Origin: Peptostreptococcus equinus
GTDB lineage: Bacteria > Bacillota > Clostridia > Peptostreptococcales > Peptostreptococcaceae
Assembly: GCF_027125355.1 (NCBI RefSeq)
Contig: NZ_CP114052.1
Location: forward strand, 1,054,001 to 1,118,000
Length of the DNA stretch: 64,000 nt
Direction: 5' to 3'
Each line of letters opens with the position of its first letter. Position 1 is the stretch's first letter. Position numbers and translations under genes: made by a program. Below, piece by piece: positions 1 to 10,065 of the stretch. A model generated the notes under the pieces. The model worked only from the letters and a program-made list of their open reading frames with translations. It did no database searches and was not told where the DNA came from.

Positions 1-1311
1 ATTTTTATAGATTTCATGTTGAAAATGGTCGACCAAACACCCATATGGTAAAAATTTTATTGCAGATTCATAATGATAAGTCTTGTATTTTTCCTCATCT
101 TCACCAAAGAATAATTTCATCCACGGATATGTGAAAAATTCCATACTCATTGAGTGTATCTCGCAAGTATCCAAGGTTGGAAATAATAATTCAGGAACTT
201 TAATTTCTCTAGATAAATACATCTGTAGTGCATGACCTGCTTCATGGGTTAGTACATCAATATCATCCACACTTCCATTAAAGTTACCAAAAATAAAAGG
301 TTCTCTATATGAATTTAAAAACGTACAGTATCCGCCCATAGCTTTTGACTCTCTAGCTTCAACATCAAATAGGTTATTATTTGTAAGAAAATCATAGAAT
401 TCTTTACTTTCATTTGACATTTGACTATACATAATTTTGCCTTGTTCTATAATATAATTGCCATCACCTACTAATTTTGCATTACCTTCTAAAAAATCTA
501 GTTTTTCATCGTAATATGATATTTTATCAACACCTATTCTTTTAGCCTGATTTTTATATATTTTATTTACTTGCGAAATGTATGTTTCTCTAACATTTTT
601 TCTAAGTTGATCTACCATTTTAGGATTATAATCAGTTCTGTCCATTCTATAATAAGCAAGTTCTATAAAGTTTTCATAACCCATTCTTTTTGCCATTTCA
701 TGTCTAATTTTTACAAGTTGATCAAAAATACTATCAAATTTATCTTCATTCTCTTCAAAAAAACTAGTATGTGCTTTTATTGAACTTCTTCTAATTTTTT
801 CATCATTAGATGACATATAAATGGATAAATCTGATAAATTACATATTTTATTATCAAAAAGTATTTTTGCTGATGCAAGTAGCCTTGTGTATTGAGACAT
901 TAATATATTTTCTTTTTGTAATAAATAAATTATCTTATCAGAAAAACTCTTTAATCTACAATTTAGCAGTCTGTAATATTGCTGTCCGTATTTTTCTATT
1001 ATATTGATCTTATATGTTGATCCGAGTACCGCTCTATAGAATATATTATCAAGTGAATCATAAAGCGGAGATTTTTCATCCCAATAAACATTTTCTTTTT
1101 CATAAAAACTGTCTTTTGTGTTTATGGAATAACGTATTTCACTATATACTTTCATTGTTTGTACTTTATCTCTAAGTTTATTTATTTTATTAAACAAATT
1201 ATCAAATTCTTCAAAAGTTCTAGTATTTTTTAATTCACTTATATAAAGAGTAATGTTTTCTTTATATGTATCATAATCGGGTCTAGTATAAATTATTTTA
1301 TTGAAATCCAT
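1..1311 (-). CDS. M3-family oligoendopeptidase (PepF-like), C-terminus cut by window edge
   Basis: This reading frame starts at ATG 1311 behind a GAAAGG site and stays open to the first base of the window, giving 437 codons. It carries the zinc-binding HEAGHA motif of thermolysin-like M3 peptidases (encoded at 229-246), and the end that is seen (VDHFQHEIY) matches the region after the active site in this family. M3 oligoendopeptidases are cytoplasmic zinc enzymes that degrade short peptides. Family members have roughly 560-600 residues, so about 130 C-terminal residues lie outside the window. It is divergent from the next gene. Confidence 0.9.
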   Translation of the reverse strand, partial: MDFNKIIYTRPDYDTYKENITLYISELKNTRTFEEFDNLFNKINKLRDKVQTMKVYSEIRYSINTKDSFYEKENVYWDEKSPLYDSLDNIFYRAVLGSTYKINIIEKYGQQYYRLLNCRLKSFSDKIIYLLQKENILMSQYTRLLASAKILFDNKICNLSDLSIYMSSNDEKIRRSSIKAHTSFFEENEDKFDSIFDQLVKIRHEMAKRMGYENFIELAYYRMDRTDYNPKMVDQLRKNVRETYISQVNKIYKNQAKRIGVDKISYYDEKLDFLEGNAKLVGDGNYIIEQGKIMYSQMSNESKEFYDFLTNNNLFDVEARESKAMGGYCTFLNSYREPFIFGNFNGSVDDIDVLTHEAGHALQMYLSREIKVPELLFPTLDTCEIHSMSMEFFTYPWMKLFFGEDEEKYKTYHYESAIKFLPYGCLVDHFQHEIYKN

Positions 1312-1463
1312 ATTAATTACCTTTCTTTTATTGTTCACATATATAGAATACCATAAGATAATTAAATGGGATATAGAATAAAAGAACTAATATGAATATG
1401 GTATTATTTTATTGTATATTTAATAACATATTTATTTTATATTATTTTACAAAACTATAAACC

Positions 1464-1492
1464 TTGATATTTGCAGTTACAAACATTATAAT
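1464..1492 (+). promoter_or_regulatory. Sigma-A type promoter for the PTS permease gene
   Basis: TTGATA (1464-1469) and TATAAT (1487-1492) are separated by exactly 17 bp, about 40 bp upstream of the ATG at 1531. Confidence 0.7.
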
Positions 1493-1530
1493 ATACATAT
1501 GTCTTGACATATATTTTTAGGGGGTTTGAA

Positions 1531-2604
1531 ATGAAAAACAATAAATTAAAAGCATTCTTTCATCGATACTTTATAGTAGGACTGAACGGAATGGCCTTAG
1601 GACTTTTTTGTACTTTGATAATTGGACTTATTATAAAGCAAATAGGATCAAGTTTTAGTGGACCATTTTCCATATTTTTAATCGCTATTGCAAGTGTTGC
1701 TATGTCATTAACTGGACCAGTAATAGGTATAGGAGTTGCACATGCTCTTGAATCTCCTAAATTAGTAATTTTAGCTTCAGGAGTAACAGGTTTTATAGGT
1801 GCCTTTGGTTCTGCCTTACATTCTGGTCAATTAGTAAGCAGCGCTGGTAAAATTATTGTATCTGGTTCTGGAGATCCATTAGGAGCCTTTATCGCTGTAG
1901 TAATCGGGGCTGAAATAGGCAGATTAGTTAGCGGAAAAACAAAAGTAGATATAATTGTAACACCCTTTATAACTATTTTAGTAGGTTCTATAATTGCTTA
2001 TTTTATAGGACCTTATCTAATAGCTGGTATGACAGCCTTAGGTCAATTTATTAAAGTTTCTACTGAACTACAACCGTTTATTATGGGTATAATAGTGTCA
2101 GTAGTTATGGGTATAGTATTGACACTTCCAATAAGTTCAGCTGCACTATCCATTATTTTAGGTTTAGGTGGTATTGCATCAGGTGCTGCAACTATAGGTT
2201 GTTCAGCACAAATGATAGGTTTTGCAGTAATTTCTTATAAAGAGAACGGTATAAATGGGCTTTTGGCACAAGGTTTAGGAACTTCAATGCTACAAGTGCC
2301 TAACATTATGAGAAAACCAATTATATGGCTACCACCAATTATTTCTAGTGCTATTTTGGGACCAATTTCTACAATTGTATTTAAAATGGAGAACAATGCT
2401 GCTGGTGGTGGTATGGGTACATCTGGTTTAGTAGGTCAATTAATGACATGGCAAACAATGTCAGGTTCAAGATCTTCTCTTATTTTACTTATAGAAATAC
2501 TTATTTTACACTTCATTTTACCGGCTATTATTTCATTAACTGTAGTAAAAATAATGAGAAAAAAAGGTTTGATCAAGTATGGGGATTATAAATTAGATTT
2601 ATAA
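1531..2604 (+). CDS. PTS-type sugar permease, subunit IIC (PTS_EIIC_2-like)
   Basis: A very hydrophobic protein of 357 residues with about eight to ten membrane segments rich in Gly, Ile and Ala. I chose ATG 1531 rather than the upstream in-frame codon at 1504 because AGGGGG lies 4-9 bases before it. The layout (charged Lys-rich N-terminus, GPVIGIGVAHAL, GAEIGRLVSG, late NNAAGGGMGTSGLVGQ) resembles the stand-alone IIC membrane proteins of the PTS_EIIC_2 family, whose substrate is mostly unknown. No IIA, IIB or sugar-catabolism gene is adjacent, so phosphotransferase coupling is not shown. It is a single-gene unit with its own promoter and terminator. Confidence 0.75.
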   Translation: MKNNKLKAFFHRYFIVGLNGMALGLFCTLIIGLIIKQIGSSFSGPFSIFLIAIASVAMSLTGPVIGIGVAHALESPKLVILASGVTGFIGAFGSALHSGQLVSSAGKIIVSGSGDPLGAFIAVVIGAEIGRLVSGKTKVDIIVTPFITILVGSIIAYFIGPYLIAGMTALGQFIKVSTELQPFIMGIIVSVVMGIVLTLPISSAALSIILGLGGIASGAATIGCSAQMIGFAVISYKENGINGLLAQGLGTSMLQVPNIMRKPIIWLPPIISSAILGPISTIVFKMENNAAGGGMGTSGLVGQLMTWQTMSGSRSSLILLIEILILHFILPAIISLTVVKIMRKKGLIKYGDYKLDL

Positions 2605-2633
2605 GCTGCTATACTCTTTAAAGAATAAAAATG

Positions 2634-2666
2634 AAAAAATACCGGATTAAAATCCGGTATTTTTTA
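2634..2666. terminator. Bidirectional intrinsic terminator
   Basis: Perfect inverted repeat ACCGGATT / AATCCGGT (2641-2658) flanked by an A-run on the left and a T-run on the right. It sits between the convergent permease gene and the glycosyltransferase gene and can serve both. Confidence 0.85.
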
Positions 2667-3938
2667 TCTATCTATTTCTGATTTAAAAGGTGTGTCTCTA
2701 TAAAGTTGTGCCTTATATACATTTTCTTTTATATATCCTAAATTATACATTTTCTTAAGTACTAAGGCTTGTCTCTTCTTTGCTTGTTCATAATTTTGAT
2801 ATAATGCTGGATTATTTGTAATGCCAGCCAACATCGTTGACTGACCAAATGTCAACTCCCACACATTCTTCCCAAAGTACAATTGGGATCCTGCTTGTAC
2901 ACCATAAGATGATTTACCCAAATATATATTATTTAGATATGCTTCCAATATTTCATCTTTAGTCATTATCTTATTTAATCTATATGCATTATACATATCT
3001 TGTACTTTTCTTTTTAAAGATTTCTCATTACTTGTGAGTAAATTTTTTGATACCTGCATATCTATAGTACTTCCACCTTGACTAGGACCATATTTTATAT
3101 TTACAAATAGAGATCTCATCATTGATTTATAGTCTACTCCACCATGTTTATAAAATCTTTCATCTTCAATAGAAATAACAGCATTCTGTAATTCTTTAGG
3201 TATTCTCTTTATAGAGACTGGATCCTTATTAATATATGATTCTCTTACTGTTCTTTTAGTAAGTTCTGGCATATCTGCAACTACACTTCTAAAATATAAA
3301 AATCCTGCAGAACTAATAAGTATAAATATAATTAAAAATGATATTATAAGTCTTTTTAAAATCCTAAAAACCATTGCTCTTTTTGTATCGTTCTCATGAC
3401 TATATTCTTCATATAAATCATCATAATCATATTCTTCTTTATTATTTCTTATAAATCTATTTCGAAAAACATTACTAATAGAAAATTTTCTACTTACAAT
3501 ATCTTCTTCGTCTTTATATCTACTTCGCCTATAATTGATTTCATTATTTTTTAAATCAGATTCATTTTTAAATTCAGATCCACTTGATTGAGTTTTTTTT
3601 ATCCTAATTTTGTTAGAATTTTTATCAAAATTATCTTTATATCTTTTCCTTTTGATTTCGTTATAATCGATATGTCTATCACTAGGTAATCTATTATCAT
3701 CTATAGGATATTTGTTATACTTGTATTTAGAGCCATCTATTCTATTACTACTAGTAAACTCTCTTTCACGATTTCGTCTCAATTCTTCATTTCTTCTCTC
3801 TATCCTACTGGAAAGACTTGTATCTTCGTAGCTAAATTTTTCCCTACGCTTTTGTGATAGGTCTATGGGAGCATTATTTTTGGATTTTGACGAAACTTTT
3901 TTTCTTCTAATTTTGTTAATTTCGTTGTTATCTGACAT
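2664..3938 (-). CDS. Membrane-anchored peptidoglycan glycosyltransferase (GT51), no transpeptidase domain
   Basis: 424 residues. Residues 1-190 are a long hydrophilic tail rich in Lys, Arg, Asn and Asp that should lie in the cytoplasm; a membrane segment spans about 197-217; the rest is one GT51 domain that would polymerise lipid II outside the membrane. Signatures are EDERFYKHGG (258-267, containing the catalytic Glu) and GGSTIDMQVSKNL (288-300). The sequence stops at the end of the glycosyltransferase domain, so it is monofunctional (MtgA-like in content) although its tail resembles class A PBPs. The start follows GGGGG at a good distance. The reading frame is intact, so truncation by frameshift is not indicated. 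Confidence 0.88.
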   Translation of the reverse strand: MSDNNEINKIRRKKVSSKSKNNAPIDLSQKRREKFSYEDTSLSSRIERRNEELRRNREREFTSSNRIDGSKYKYNKYPIDDNRLPSDRHIDYNEIKRKRYKDNFDKNSNKIRIKKTQSSGSEFKNESDLKNNEINYRRSRYKDEEDIVSRKFSISNVFRNRFIRNNKEEYDYDDLYEEYSHENDTKRAMVFRILKRLIISFLIIFILISSAGFLYFRSVVADMPELTKRTVRESYINKDPVSIKRIPKELQNAVISIEDERFYKHGGVDYKSMMRSLFVNIKYGPSQGGSTIDMQVSKNLLTSNEKSLKRKVQDMYNAYRLNKIMTKDEILEAYLNNIYLGKSSYGVQAGSQLYFGKNVWELTFGQSTMLAGITNNPALYQNYEQAKKRQALVLKKMYNLGYIKENVYKAQLYRDTPFKSEIDR

Positions 3939-3952
3939 ATTTACCCCCGCGA

Positions 3953-4477
3953 TTAAAGTCTATCTTCTCTAATCTTTAAAAATAATTTAGCAGTAGCATG
4001 TGTATCTGAATAAGCTCTATGTGCATTTGAATTTTCTATACCATAAAAATTACAAGCTGTTTCTAATTTTTTATTTTTTCCATTGTAATTCTTAGTTGTT
4101 TTAAGCATCTCTACCGTACATATATAGTTTTCTATAGTCTCTAAACCCATAATGCTCAAATAATGATTTAAAAAACCTACATCGAATTTTGCATTATGTG
4201 CAATTACAGTTCTATCTCCTATATATTCTCTAAATTTTGGAAGTATCTCTTCAATTTTCTTTTCATTCTCTACCATCTCATTTGTGATATTGGTTAGATT
4301 ACTGATAAATGTTGTAATAATTGAATTAGGTTTTACTAATCTTGAGTAGTTAAGCTTAATATCATCACCTTTAATTTCTGTAACTCCAATTTCTATAATT
4401 TCATCACCGTTTTGCGGATTTAAACCAGTGGTTTCAAGATCAACTACTATATATTCATCCAAAAAGTAATTTTCCAT
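3953..4477 (-). CDS. DnaQ/PolC-type 3'-5' exonuclease
   Basis: 174 residues beginning MENYFLDEYIVVDLETTG. The DxE motif I (DLETTG), the mid-domain HNAKFDVGFLNHY and the late HRAYSDTHAT give the DEDDh exonuclease signature. It is a stand-alone domain without polymerase, suggesting proofreading, repair or RNA processing rather than a PolC subunit. Start: ATG 4477 is preferred because GAGGAGGAG lies just before it, at the very end of the upstream gene; an in-frame TTG at 4495 is less likely. It starts two bases after the TAA of the TtcA-like gene, so the two are probably translationally coupled. Confidence 0.88.
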   Translation of the reverse strand: MENYFLDEYIVVDLETTGLNPQNGDEIIEIGVTEIKGDDIKLNYSRLVKPNSIITTFISNLTNITNEMVENEKKIEEILPKFREYIGDRTVIAHNAKFDVGFLNHYLSIMGLETIENYICTVEMLKTTKNYNGKNKKLETACNFYGIENSNAHRAYSDTHATAKLFLKIREDRL

Positions 4478-4478
4478 A

Positions 4479-5366
4479 TTACTCCTCCTCTTCAAACTTT
4501 TCTAAAAACGTATGTCTGTGCCCATCTATCTGCCATCCCAATACAGAGTCTATATTTACATTTTCTGCAGCCTTAAAAATAGATTTTTCAACATTAGTGA
4601 AATTTTTAGATAAGTTTCTTATTAAATCCTTTATTTCATATCTCTTGTTTCCAGTTTTTTTTGCTGCAACCATACATGCACAGTTAAGTGGCCATATACC
4701 AATATAGTTAATCCATTTAATTATATCGTCTTCTCTAATATAATATAAAGGTCTTATTAACTCTAATCCTTTGAAATTTGTAGATTTTAACTTTGGTAAC
4801 ATAGTTTTGAAGTTACCAGAACATAACACGTTTAGCATTGTTGTTTCTATTACATCATCAAAATGATGTCCTAGCGCAAGTTTGTTGCAACCCAATTCTT
4901 CAGCTTTGCCATAAAGAGCTCCTCTTCTCATTCTTGCACACATATAGCAAGGATAATCACTAGCTATCTTATCAGCAACATCAAATATATTTGCATCAAA
5001 TATGTTAAGCGGTACATCTAAATACTCCATATTATCCTCTAATAACTTTCTAATGCTATCATGATAGCCTGGATCCATAGCCAAGTATACCACTTCAAAG
5101 TTTACTTGAGAATGCCTTTTTAGCTCTTGAAACATTTTTGCCATCAATATACTATCTTTACCACCTGAAATAGCTACTGCTATCTTGTCACCTTCTTCTA
5201 CCAATTCATATGTCTTTATAGCCTTTATAAATTTAGACCACAGTTTTTTTCTATACCTTTTTGTAATTGACTTTTCTATCTCTTTTAAAGTCTTTTTATC
5301 TTCATCGGGAACTAATATCTCACATCCGTTACCCGCAATACCATTATCTGCCACTATTGCCTCCAT
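4479..5366 (-). CDS. TtcA-family tRNA 2-thiocytidine biosynthesis protein
   Basis: 295 residues. The PP-loop ATPase motif SGGKDS, the following CYMCARMRRGALY (CxxC) and the later NCACM cysteine pattern fit TtcA-family tRNA thiolases, which adenylate the base and bind an Fe-S cluster. GHHFDDVIET is also conserved in the family. The first 30 residues (including VADNGIAGNGCEIL) are poorly conserved and the ATG at 5366 lacks a clear ribosome site, so the real start may be slightly downstream. It is followed without a gap by the exonuclease gene. Confidence 0.85.
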   Translation of the reverse strand: MEAIVADNGIAGNGCEILVPDEDKKTLKEIEKSITKRYRKKLWSKFIKAIKTYELVEEGDKIAVAISGGKDSILMAKMFQELKRHSQVNFEVVYLAMDPGYHDSIRKLLEDNMEYLDVPLNIFDANIFDVADKIASDYPCYMCARMRRGALYGKAEELGCNKLALGHHFDDVIETTMLNVLCSGNFKTMLPKLKSTNFKGLELIRPLYYIREDDIIKWINYIGIWPLNCACMVAAKKTGNKRYEIKDLIRNLSKNFTNVEKSIFKAAENVNIDSVLGWQIDGHRHTFLEKFEEEE

Positions 5367-5427
5367 TATATCTATGTAAAAAATATAAATTTTTTCCTAT
5401 TTATTTTATTTGATTTCTTTTCCTTAA

Positions 5428-7665
5428 TTACCGTTTAGAAATTCTTAGTATAGTCTTATTATCTACAATATCATAAGTTATGTTGGCCTTAAATTTTTCA
5501 TTCTTATCATCTATAAGACCACTCATTGTAGCTTTCTTGTTTTTGCACAGCGATTTCGCTAATGTTTTATTTGCTTTTTTATTATACTTATTAAGTACAT
5601 CATCATTTTTCCATAAGGTAAATCCACATTTTTTATAATTTTTACATGCCCATGCTTTATCTGACTCTAATACAGAACCTCCACACTCTGGGCATAGAGC
5701 TATTATTTCTAATCCTGTTTCTTTGTCTATATCTTTTTCTTTTCTAGTTTTATTATTAACTGATTTATCAGCACCAGCTTTATTAGATGATTTTTTTTCA
5801 GATTTAGTTTCCTTACCTAAATTTGATTCTTTTACAAATTTCTTTGTTTTAGGATTATATACAATCTTTTCAGGGTTTATCGGTCTAAATCTGTCAGTTT
5901 TTATTTTATTTACATTTTCATAAACAAATTTGCATACCATATTCAAGTATTCTTTTCGATTAAATTGCCCTTTTTGAATATCTAAAAGGCTTTTCTCTAA
6001 TTTTCCTGTAAAATCAACATCAAAAAGATTTTTAACTGGAAATATCTCCACCAAATTTATACCTAATTGTGTAATATAATAGTTTTTTCCTTTTTTATTT
6101 ACATATCCAACCTGCTTAATTTTTTTCAGTACTTCAGCCCTAGTTGCAGATGTACCAATAGAATATCCAGATAAAACACTTGTATCATCTTCAGATACAT
6201 TTTTACCACAATTTTTCATTGCCTTTAAAAGAGTATCTTCTGTATACGGCTTTGGTGGACTAGTAAGTTTTTCTACTGGTAAAATACTAATTACTTTAAC
6301 CTCTTCACCTTTATTCACTATGGGTAGTAAATTATTTTTACTCTCTTTTGCGAACAAATTTAGATATCCCTTTGACACCAAAACTTTGCCTTTTGTAATA
6401 AAATCATGTTTATCAACACTTGTTATTATTTCTGTATTTTCATATTCAGCTGGTGGCATAAAGTTCGCTAAAAACCTATTTTTAATTGCATTATATACAA
6501 TCTTTTCATCTGATGTTAGTGAATCAGGTGCAAGTATGTAGGTAGGTATTATAGCACTATGGCTTTCCACCTTTGAAGAATCGAAAACTCTTTTTGATTT
6601 GGAAAATTTAATCAATGATTCATTAGGATGTCCATTTTTTTGCACATCTAATGTTTTCTTTACCTTATCAACTAAGGATTCTTCTAAATAAATGGAATCC
6701 GTTCTAGGATATGTAATATATCCACCTTTACCTTTTCCTTCATACAATGACTGGCATACGCTTAAAACCTTATCTGAAGTGAATGAAGCGTATTTAGATG
6801 TAATATATCCCTGCAAAGAAGTAAGAGAAAAAAGTTTAGGAGCATATTCTTTCGAACGTGTTACCTTTTTGTCTTTAATTATAGCTATATTTGACTTAAT
6901 ATCATCTATAACTGCCTTTGCATCTTCTTCTTTGTCGAATTTATTGTCTTTTTTTGCCTTATACTTACCAGTATACTCTCCATTTTCAGCTAAAAACTTA
7001 CCTTCAATTTCATAATACTTTTCTGGAACAAAATTTTTTATCTGCATATCTCTATCATAAATCAATTTTACAGTAGGAAGAATAACTCTACCTATATTCA
7101 ATAATTTACCGTTGCCATATTTTAGTGTTGCTGCACATGTAAAATTAATCCCTACTAACCAATCAGTCAAAAGTCTAGTATAACCTGCAGCTTGAAGGTT
7201 TCTCATTTCCTCATCATCTTTAAGGTTTTCTAGGCCTCTAGTTATATCCTCAGGTGTCCACTCATTTACAAGAATTCTTTTTACTCTCTTTGTATTTTTT
7301 GCCATCATAAGAATGAGAAAAGAAATTAATTCTCCTTCTCTATCATTATCTGTAGCATTTATAATATATTCTATATCTTCTCTATTAATAAGAGATTCAA
7401 CTATTTTAAATTGTTTTTGCTTATCTTTATCTACTTTGAACTTAAATTTATTCTCTGGTATAAATGGATAGTTATCCATTTTCCATGATCCTGAATATTT
7501 TTCTTTATCATAATCTTTCATATCATAAAGAGAGATTAGATGACCTACTGCATATGTAATTATATATTTATCACCTTCAAAATATCCATCGCGTCTATTG
7601 TTAGCTTTTAAAAATGTTGCTATGGTTTTTGCAACAGATGGTTTTTCAGCTAAGACTAAAATCAT
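5428..7665 (-). CDS. topB: DNA topoisomerase III (type IA)
   Basis: 745 residues. The Toprim domain starts immediately (MILVLAEKPSVA) and carries ATDNDREGEL. The active-site tyrosine is in GYITYPRTDSIYL. The C-terminus has one zinc-ribbon-like unit (CPECGG ... CKNYKKCGF) after a Lys/Asn-rich linker, then a small domain. The first residues, the type of C-terminal domain and the length fit Firmicutes TopB rather than TopA, which is encoded separately at 35457-37544. It relaxes negative supercoils and decatenates using single-stranded DNA passage. The start has GAGG eight bases upstream. Confidence 0.93.
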   Translation of the reverse strand: MILVLAEKPSVAKTIATFLKANNRRDGYFEGDKYIITYAVGHLISLYDMKDYDKEKYSGSWKMDNYPFIPENKFKFKVDKDKQKQFKIVESLINREDIEYIINATDNDREGELISFLILMMAKNTKRVKRILVNEWTPEDITRGLENLKDDEEMRNLQAAGYTRLLTDWLVGINFTCAATLKYGNGKLLNIGRVILPTVKLIYDRDMQIKNFVPEKYYEIEGKFLAENGEYTGKYKAKKDNKFDKEEDAKAVIDDIKSNIAIIKDKKVTRSKEYAPKLFSLTSLQGYITSKYASFTSDKVLSVCQSLYEGKGKGGYITYPRTDSIYLEESLVDKVKKTLDVQKNGHPNESLIKFSKSKRVFDSSKVESHSAIIPTYILAPDSLTSDEKIVYNAIKNRFLANFMPPAEYENTEIITSVDKHDFITKGKVLVSKGYLNLFAKESKNNLLPIVNKGEEVKVISILPVEKLTSPPKPYTEDTLLKAMKNCGKNVSEDDTSVLSGYSIGTSATRAEVLKKIKQVGYVNKKGKNYYITQLGINLVEIFPVKNLFDVDFTGKLEKSLLDIQKGQFNRKEYLNMVCKFVYENVNKIKTDRFRPINPEKIVYNPKTKKFVKESNLGKETKSEKKSSNKAGADKSVNNKTRKEKDIDKETGLEIIALCPECGGSVLESDKAWACKNYKKCGFTLWKNDDVLNKYNKKANKTLAKSLCKNKKATMSGLIDDKNEKFKANITYDIVDNKTILRISKR

Positions 7666-7791
7666 AGTTATACCTCATTTCAATAAATTAATCAAACTTT
7701 ATTATAACCTATTTACATTAATATAGTCAAATTAAGCCATTAAAAATATTAATACATACATTAGTTTATAATATGCTTTTATTATATATTA

Positions 7792-7830
7792 ATAAAAGAA
7801 AACCCAGAAATTTAATTTCTGGGTTTTCTA
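7792..7830 (-). terminator. Intrinsic terminator after purF
   Basis: Perfect 13-bp arms GAAAACCCAGAAA / TTTCTGGGTTTTC (7798-7810 and 7816-7828) with a T-rich tail on the minus strand, 40 bases beyond the purF stop. Confidence 0.85.
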
Positions 7831-7871
7831 TCACTATATTCATTATATTTTTATATTCAATATTTTTAAAA

Positions 7872-9311
7872 TTAAAATACTATCTTTTCCGATGAGCATG
7901 CCTTCATATCTACTTCTTCTTTTGGTACTCCACCTCTGTGATTACCAGTAAAACAAGCATCACAAAATTCAAGACCTGGACATAATTCTTGTAAATCTTC
8001 TAGACCCAAGAATGATAGTGAATCAGCATTAATTCCTTGTCTTATTTCTTCAATAGAATTATTACATGCTACTAAATTTTCGCTAGTAGGTACATCTGTA
8101 CCATAATAACAAGGGAATTTAAATGGCGGTGAACTGACTCTAACATGTACTTCTAAGGCACCAGCATTTTTAAGCATTTTTACTATATTTTTTATAGTTG
8201 TACCTCTAACTATAGAGTCATCAACCATTACAATTCTTTTACCCTTGACAACTTCTCTAATTACATTTAGCTTAGCTTGAACACTTGATGTTCTTTCATT
8301 TTGTTTTGGTTTAATAAATGTTCTTCCTACGTAGGAGTTTTTATAAAAAGCCATGCCATAAGGAATACCTGACTCTTCTGAATATCCAATAGCAGCTGCT
8401 AGACCCGATTCTGGCACTCCAACAACTAAATCAGCTTCAACTGGTGCATTTTTTGCTAATATAGCTCCAGCCTTTGTTCTTGAAACATATACGCTTTGTC
8501 CGTCTATACAACTATCTGTTCTAGCAAAATATATATATTCAAATATACATCTTGCTTCAGCAACAGGAGGGCATATTCTGTCACTATATATTTCATTGTC
8601 AACTATTGTTACAATCTCTCCAGGTTTTACATCTCTTATAAATTCAGCTCCAATGGTATCAAGTGCTGCGGATTCTGAACTTAGGAATAGTGTATTATCT
8701 TTTCTTCCAATGCATAAGGGTCTAAAACCTAATGGATCTCTTGCTCCGATTAATTTTGAAGGACTTCCAACAACCAATGAAAATGCACCTGCCAGTTTTT
8801 GCGTAGCAGATTTTACAGCTTCTTCAACAGTTTCTGATGTAAGTCTTTCTTTTGCAATTAAATATGCTATAACCTCTGAATCTGTGTTGGTCTGAAATAT
8901 AGCACCTGTTTGAGATAATTCTTCTTTTAATTGACTAGCATTAGTTAGATTTCCATTATGTGCCATTGATAATATACCTTTTTGGTAGTGTATTACAAAT
9001 GGTTGTGCATTCTCTCTTCCTACTCCACCAGCTGTAGAATATCTAACATGCCCAACACCTAAATTACCCTTTAGTGAGTTTAATGTATTTTTATTAAAAA
9101 CCTCATTAACAAGTCCAGTATCTTTATGATACATAACATTTTTGCTTTCTCCATCTGTATCAGTTACTGAAATACCTGCACTCTCTTGTCCTCTATGCTG
9201 TAAAGCAAAAAGTCCATAATATATATATGATGCTACATCATCTCCGTCAAAATCATAAGCTCCAAATACTCCGCACTCTTCGCCTAAACCTGTCAATATT
9301 TCCTTAGTCAT
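7872..9311 (-). CDS. purF: Amidophosphoribosyltransferase
   Basis: 479 residues. The N-terminal GLGEECGVFG places the nucleophilic Cys at residue 13, so a 12-residue propeptide has to be removed, as in the Fe-S containing Bacillus-type enzyme. The glutaminase domain (GVGHVRYST, AHNGNLTN) is followed by the phosphoribosyltransferase domain with the PRPP loop MVDDSIVRGTT. C-terminal cysteines (near CPGLEFCDACFTG) match the 4Fe-4S ligands of that type. It catalyses the first step of purine synthesis, making phosphoribosylamine from PRPP and glutamine. It lies 27 bases after purC, with which it probably forms an operon. The remaining pur genes are not in the window. Confidence 0.96.
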   Translation of the reverse strand: MTKEILTGLGEECGVFGAYDFDGDDVASYIYYGLFALQHRGQESAGISVTDTDGESKNVMYHKDTGLVNEVFNKNTLNSLKGNLGVGHVRYSTAGGVGRENAQPFVIHYQKGILSMAHNGNLTNASQLKEELSQTGAIFQTNTDSEVIAYLIAKERLTSETVEEAVKSATQKLAGAFSLVVGSPSKLIGARDPLGFRPLCIGRKDNTLFLSSESAALDTIGAEFIRDVKPGEIVTIVDNEIYSDRICPPVAEARCIFEYIYFARTDSCIDGQSVYVSRTKAGAILAKNAPVEADLVVGVPESGLAAAIGYSEESGIPYGMAFYKNSYVGRTFIKPKQNERTSSVQAKLNVIREVVKGKRIVMVDDSIVRGTTIKNIVKMLKNAGALEVHVRVSSPPFKFPCYYGTDVPTSENLVACNNSIEEIRQGINADSLSFLGLEDLQELCPGLEFCDACFTGNHRGGVPKEEVDMKACSSEKIVF

Positions 9312-9338
9312 AAAATTTTCTCCCTAATAATATAAGAT

Positions 9339-10043
9339 TTAGAATCCAAGACGTTTTCTAACTTCTGCATAGGCACCTTCTACATTGCCCATATCTCTTC
9401 TAAATCTGTCCTTGTCTAACTTTTCATTCGTATATTTATCCCATAATCTGCATGTATCTGGTGATATTTCATCAGCTAGTATAATTTGATTGTGGAATCG
9501 TCCGAATTCTAGTTTAAAGTCAACTAGTTTGATATTACACTCGATAAAATAAGCCTTTAAAAGTTCATTTATTTTTAATGCCATTGATTTAATTTCTTTA
9601 ATTTCTTCTCTTGTTGCCAGCTTAAGTGCTAAAGCAAAGTCATCGTTTATTAGTGGATCACCAAGATTATCGTTTTTATATGAAAATTCTACTGTAGGGT
9701 TTTCAAATACAGTTCCTTCTTCAACACCTAGCCTCTTTGAAAAACTTCCTGCCGCAATATTTCTTACTATTACTTCAAGAGGAACTATTTCAACTGCCTT
9801 TACAAGAGTATTTCTTGAATTTATTTCTTTTTCAAAATGTGTTTTAATTCCGTTTTTTTCTAAATATTGGAATAGATGATTTGACATTAAATTGTTTATT
9901 TCACCTTTTCCTAATATTGTTCCCTTTTTTAATCCATTAAATGCTGTAGCATCGTCCTTATATGATACTATAACATAATCTTTATCCTCAGTTCTATATA
10001 CTTTCTTTGCTTTTCCTTCATACATCTGTTCCATTTGTTTCAA
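9339..10043 (-). CDS. purC: Phosphoribosylaminoimidazole-succinocarboxamide (SAICAR) synthase
   Basis: 234 residues, normal length. [36 protein letters not shown] and [13 protein letters not shown] are family signatures. It ligates aspartate to CAIR with ATP. The start is taken as TTG 10043 because AAAGAGG lies seven bases before it; ATG 10034 or 10025 are in frame but too far from that site. It is the first gene of a purC-purF pair with a promoter at 10096-10124. Confidence 0.95.
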   Translation of the reverse strand: MKQMEQMYEGKAKKVYRTEDKDYVIVSYKDDATAFNGLKKGTILGKGEINNLMSNHLFQYLEKNGIKTHFEKEINSRNTLVKAVEIVPLEVIVRNIAAGSFSKRLGVEEGTVFENPTVEFSYKNDNLGDPLINDDFALALKLATREEIKEIKSMALKINELLKAYFIECNIKLVDFKLEFGRFHNQIILADEISPDTCRLWDKYTNEKLDKDRFRRDMGNVEGAYAEVRKRLGF

Positions 10044-10065
10044 AATATTACCTCTTTCCCAAATA

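Noticed and set aside
571..1007. Plus-strand short frames over the M3 peptidase gene
   Set aside because: Antisense to a conserved coding sequence; low-complexity Phe/Ile/Tyr products.
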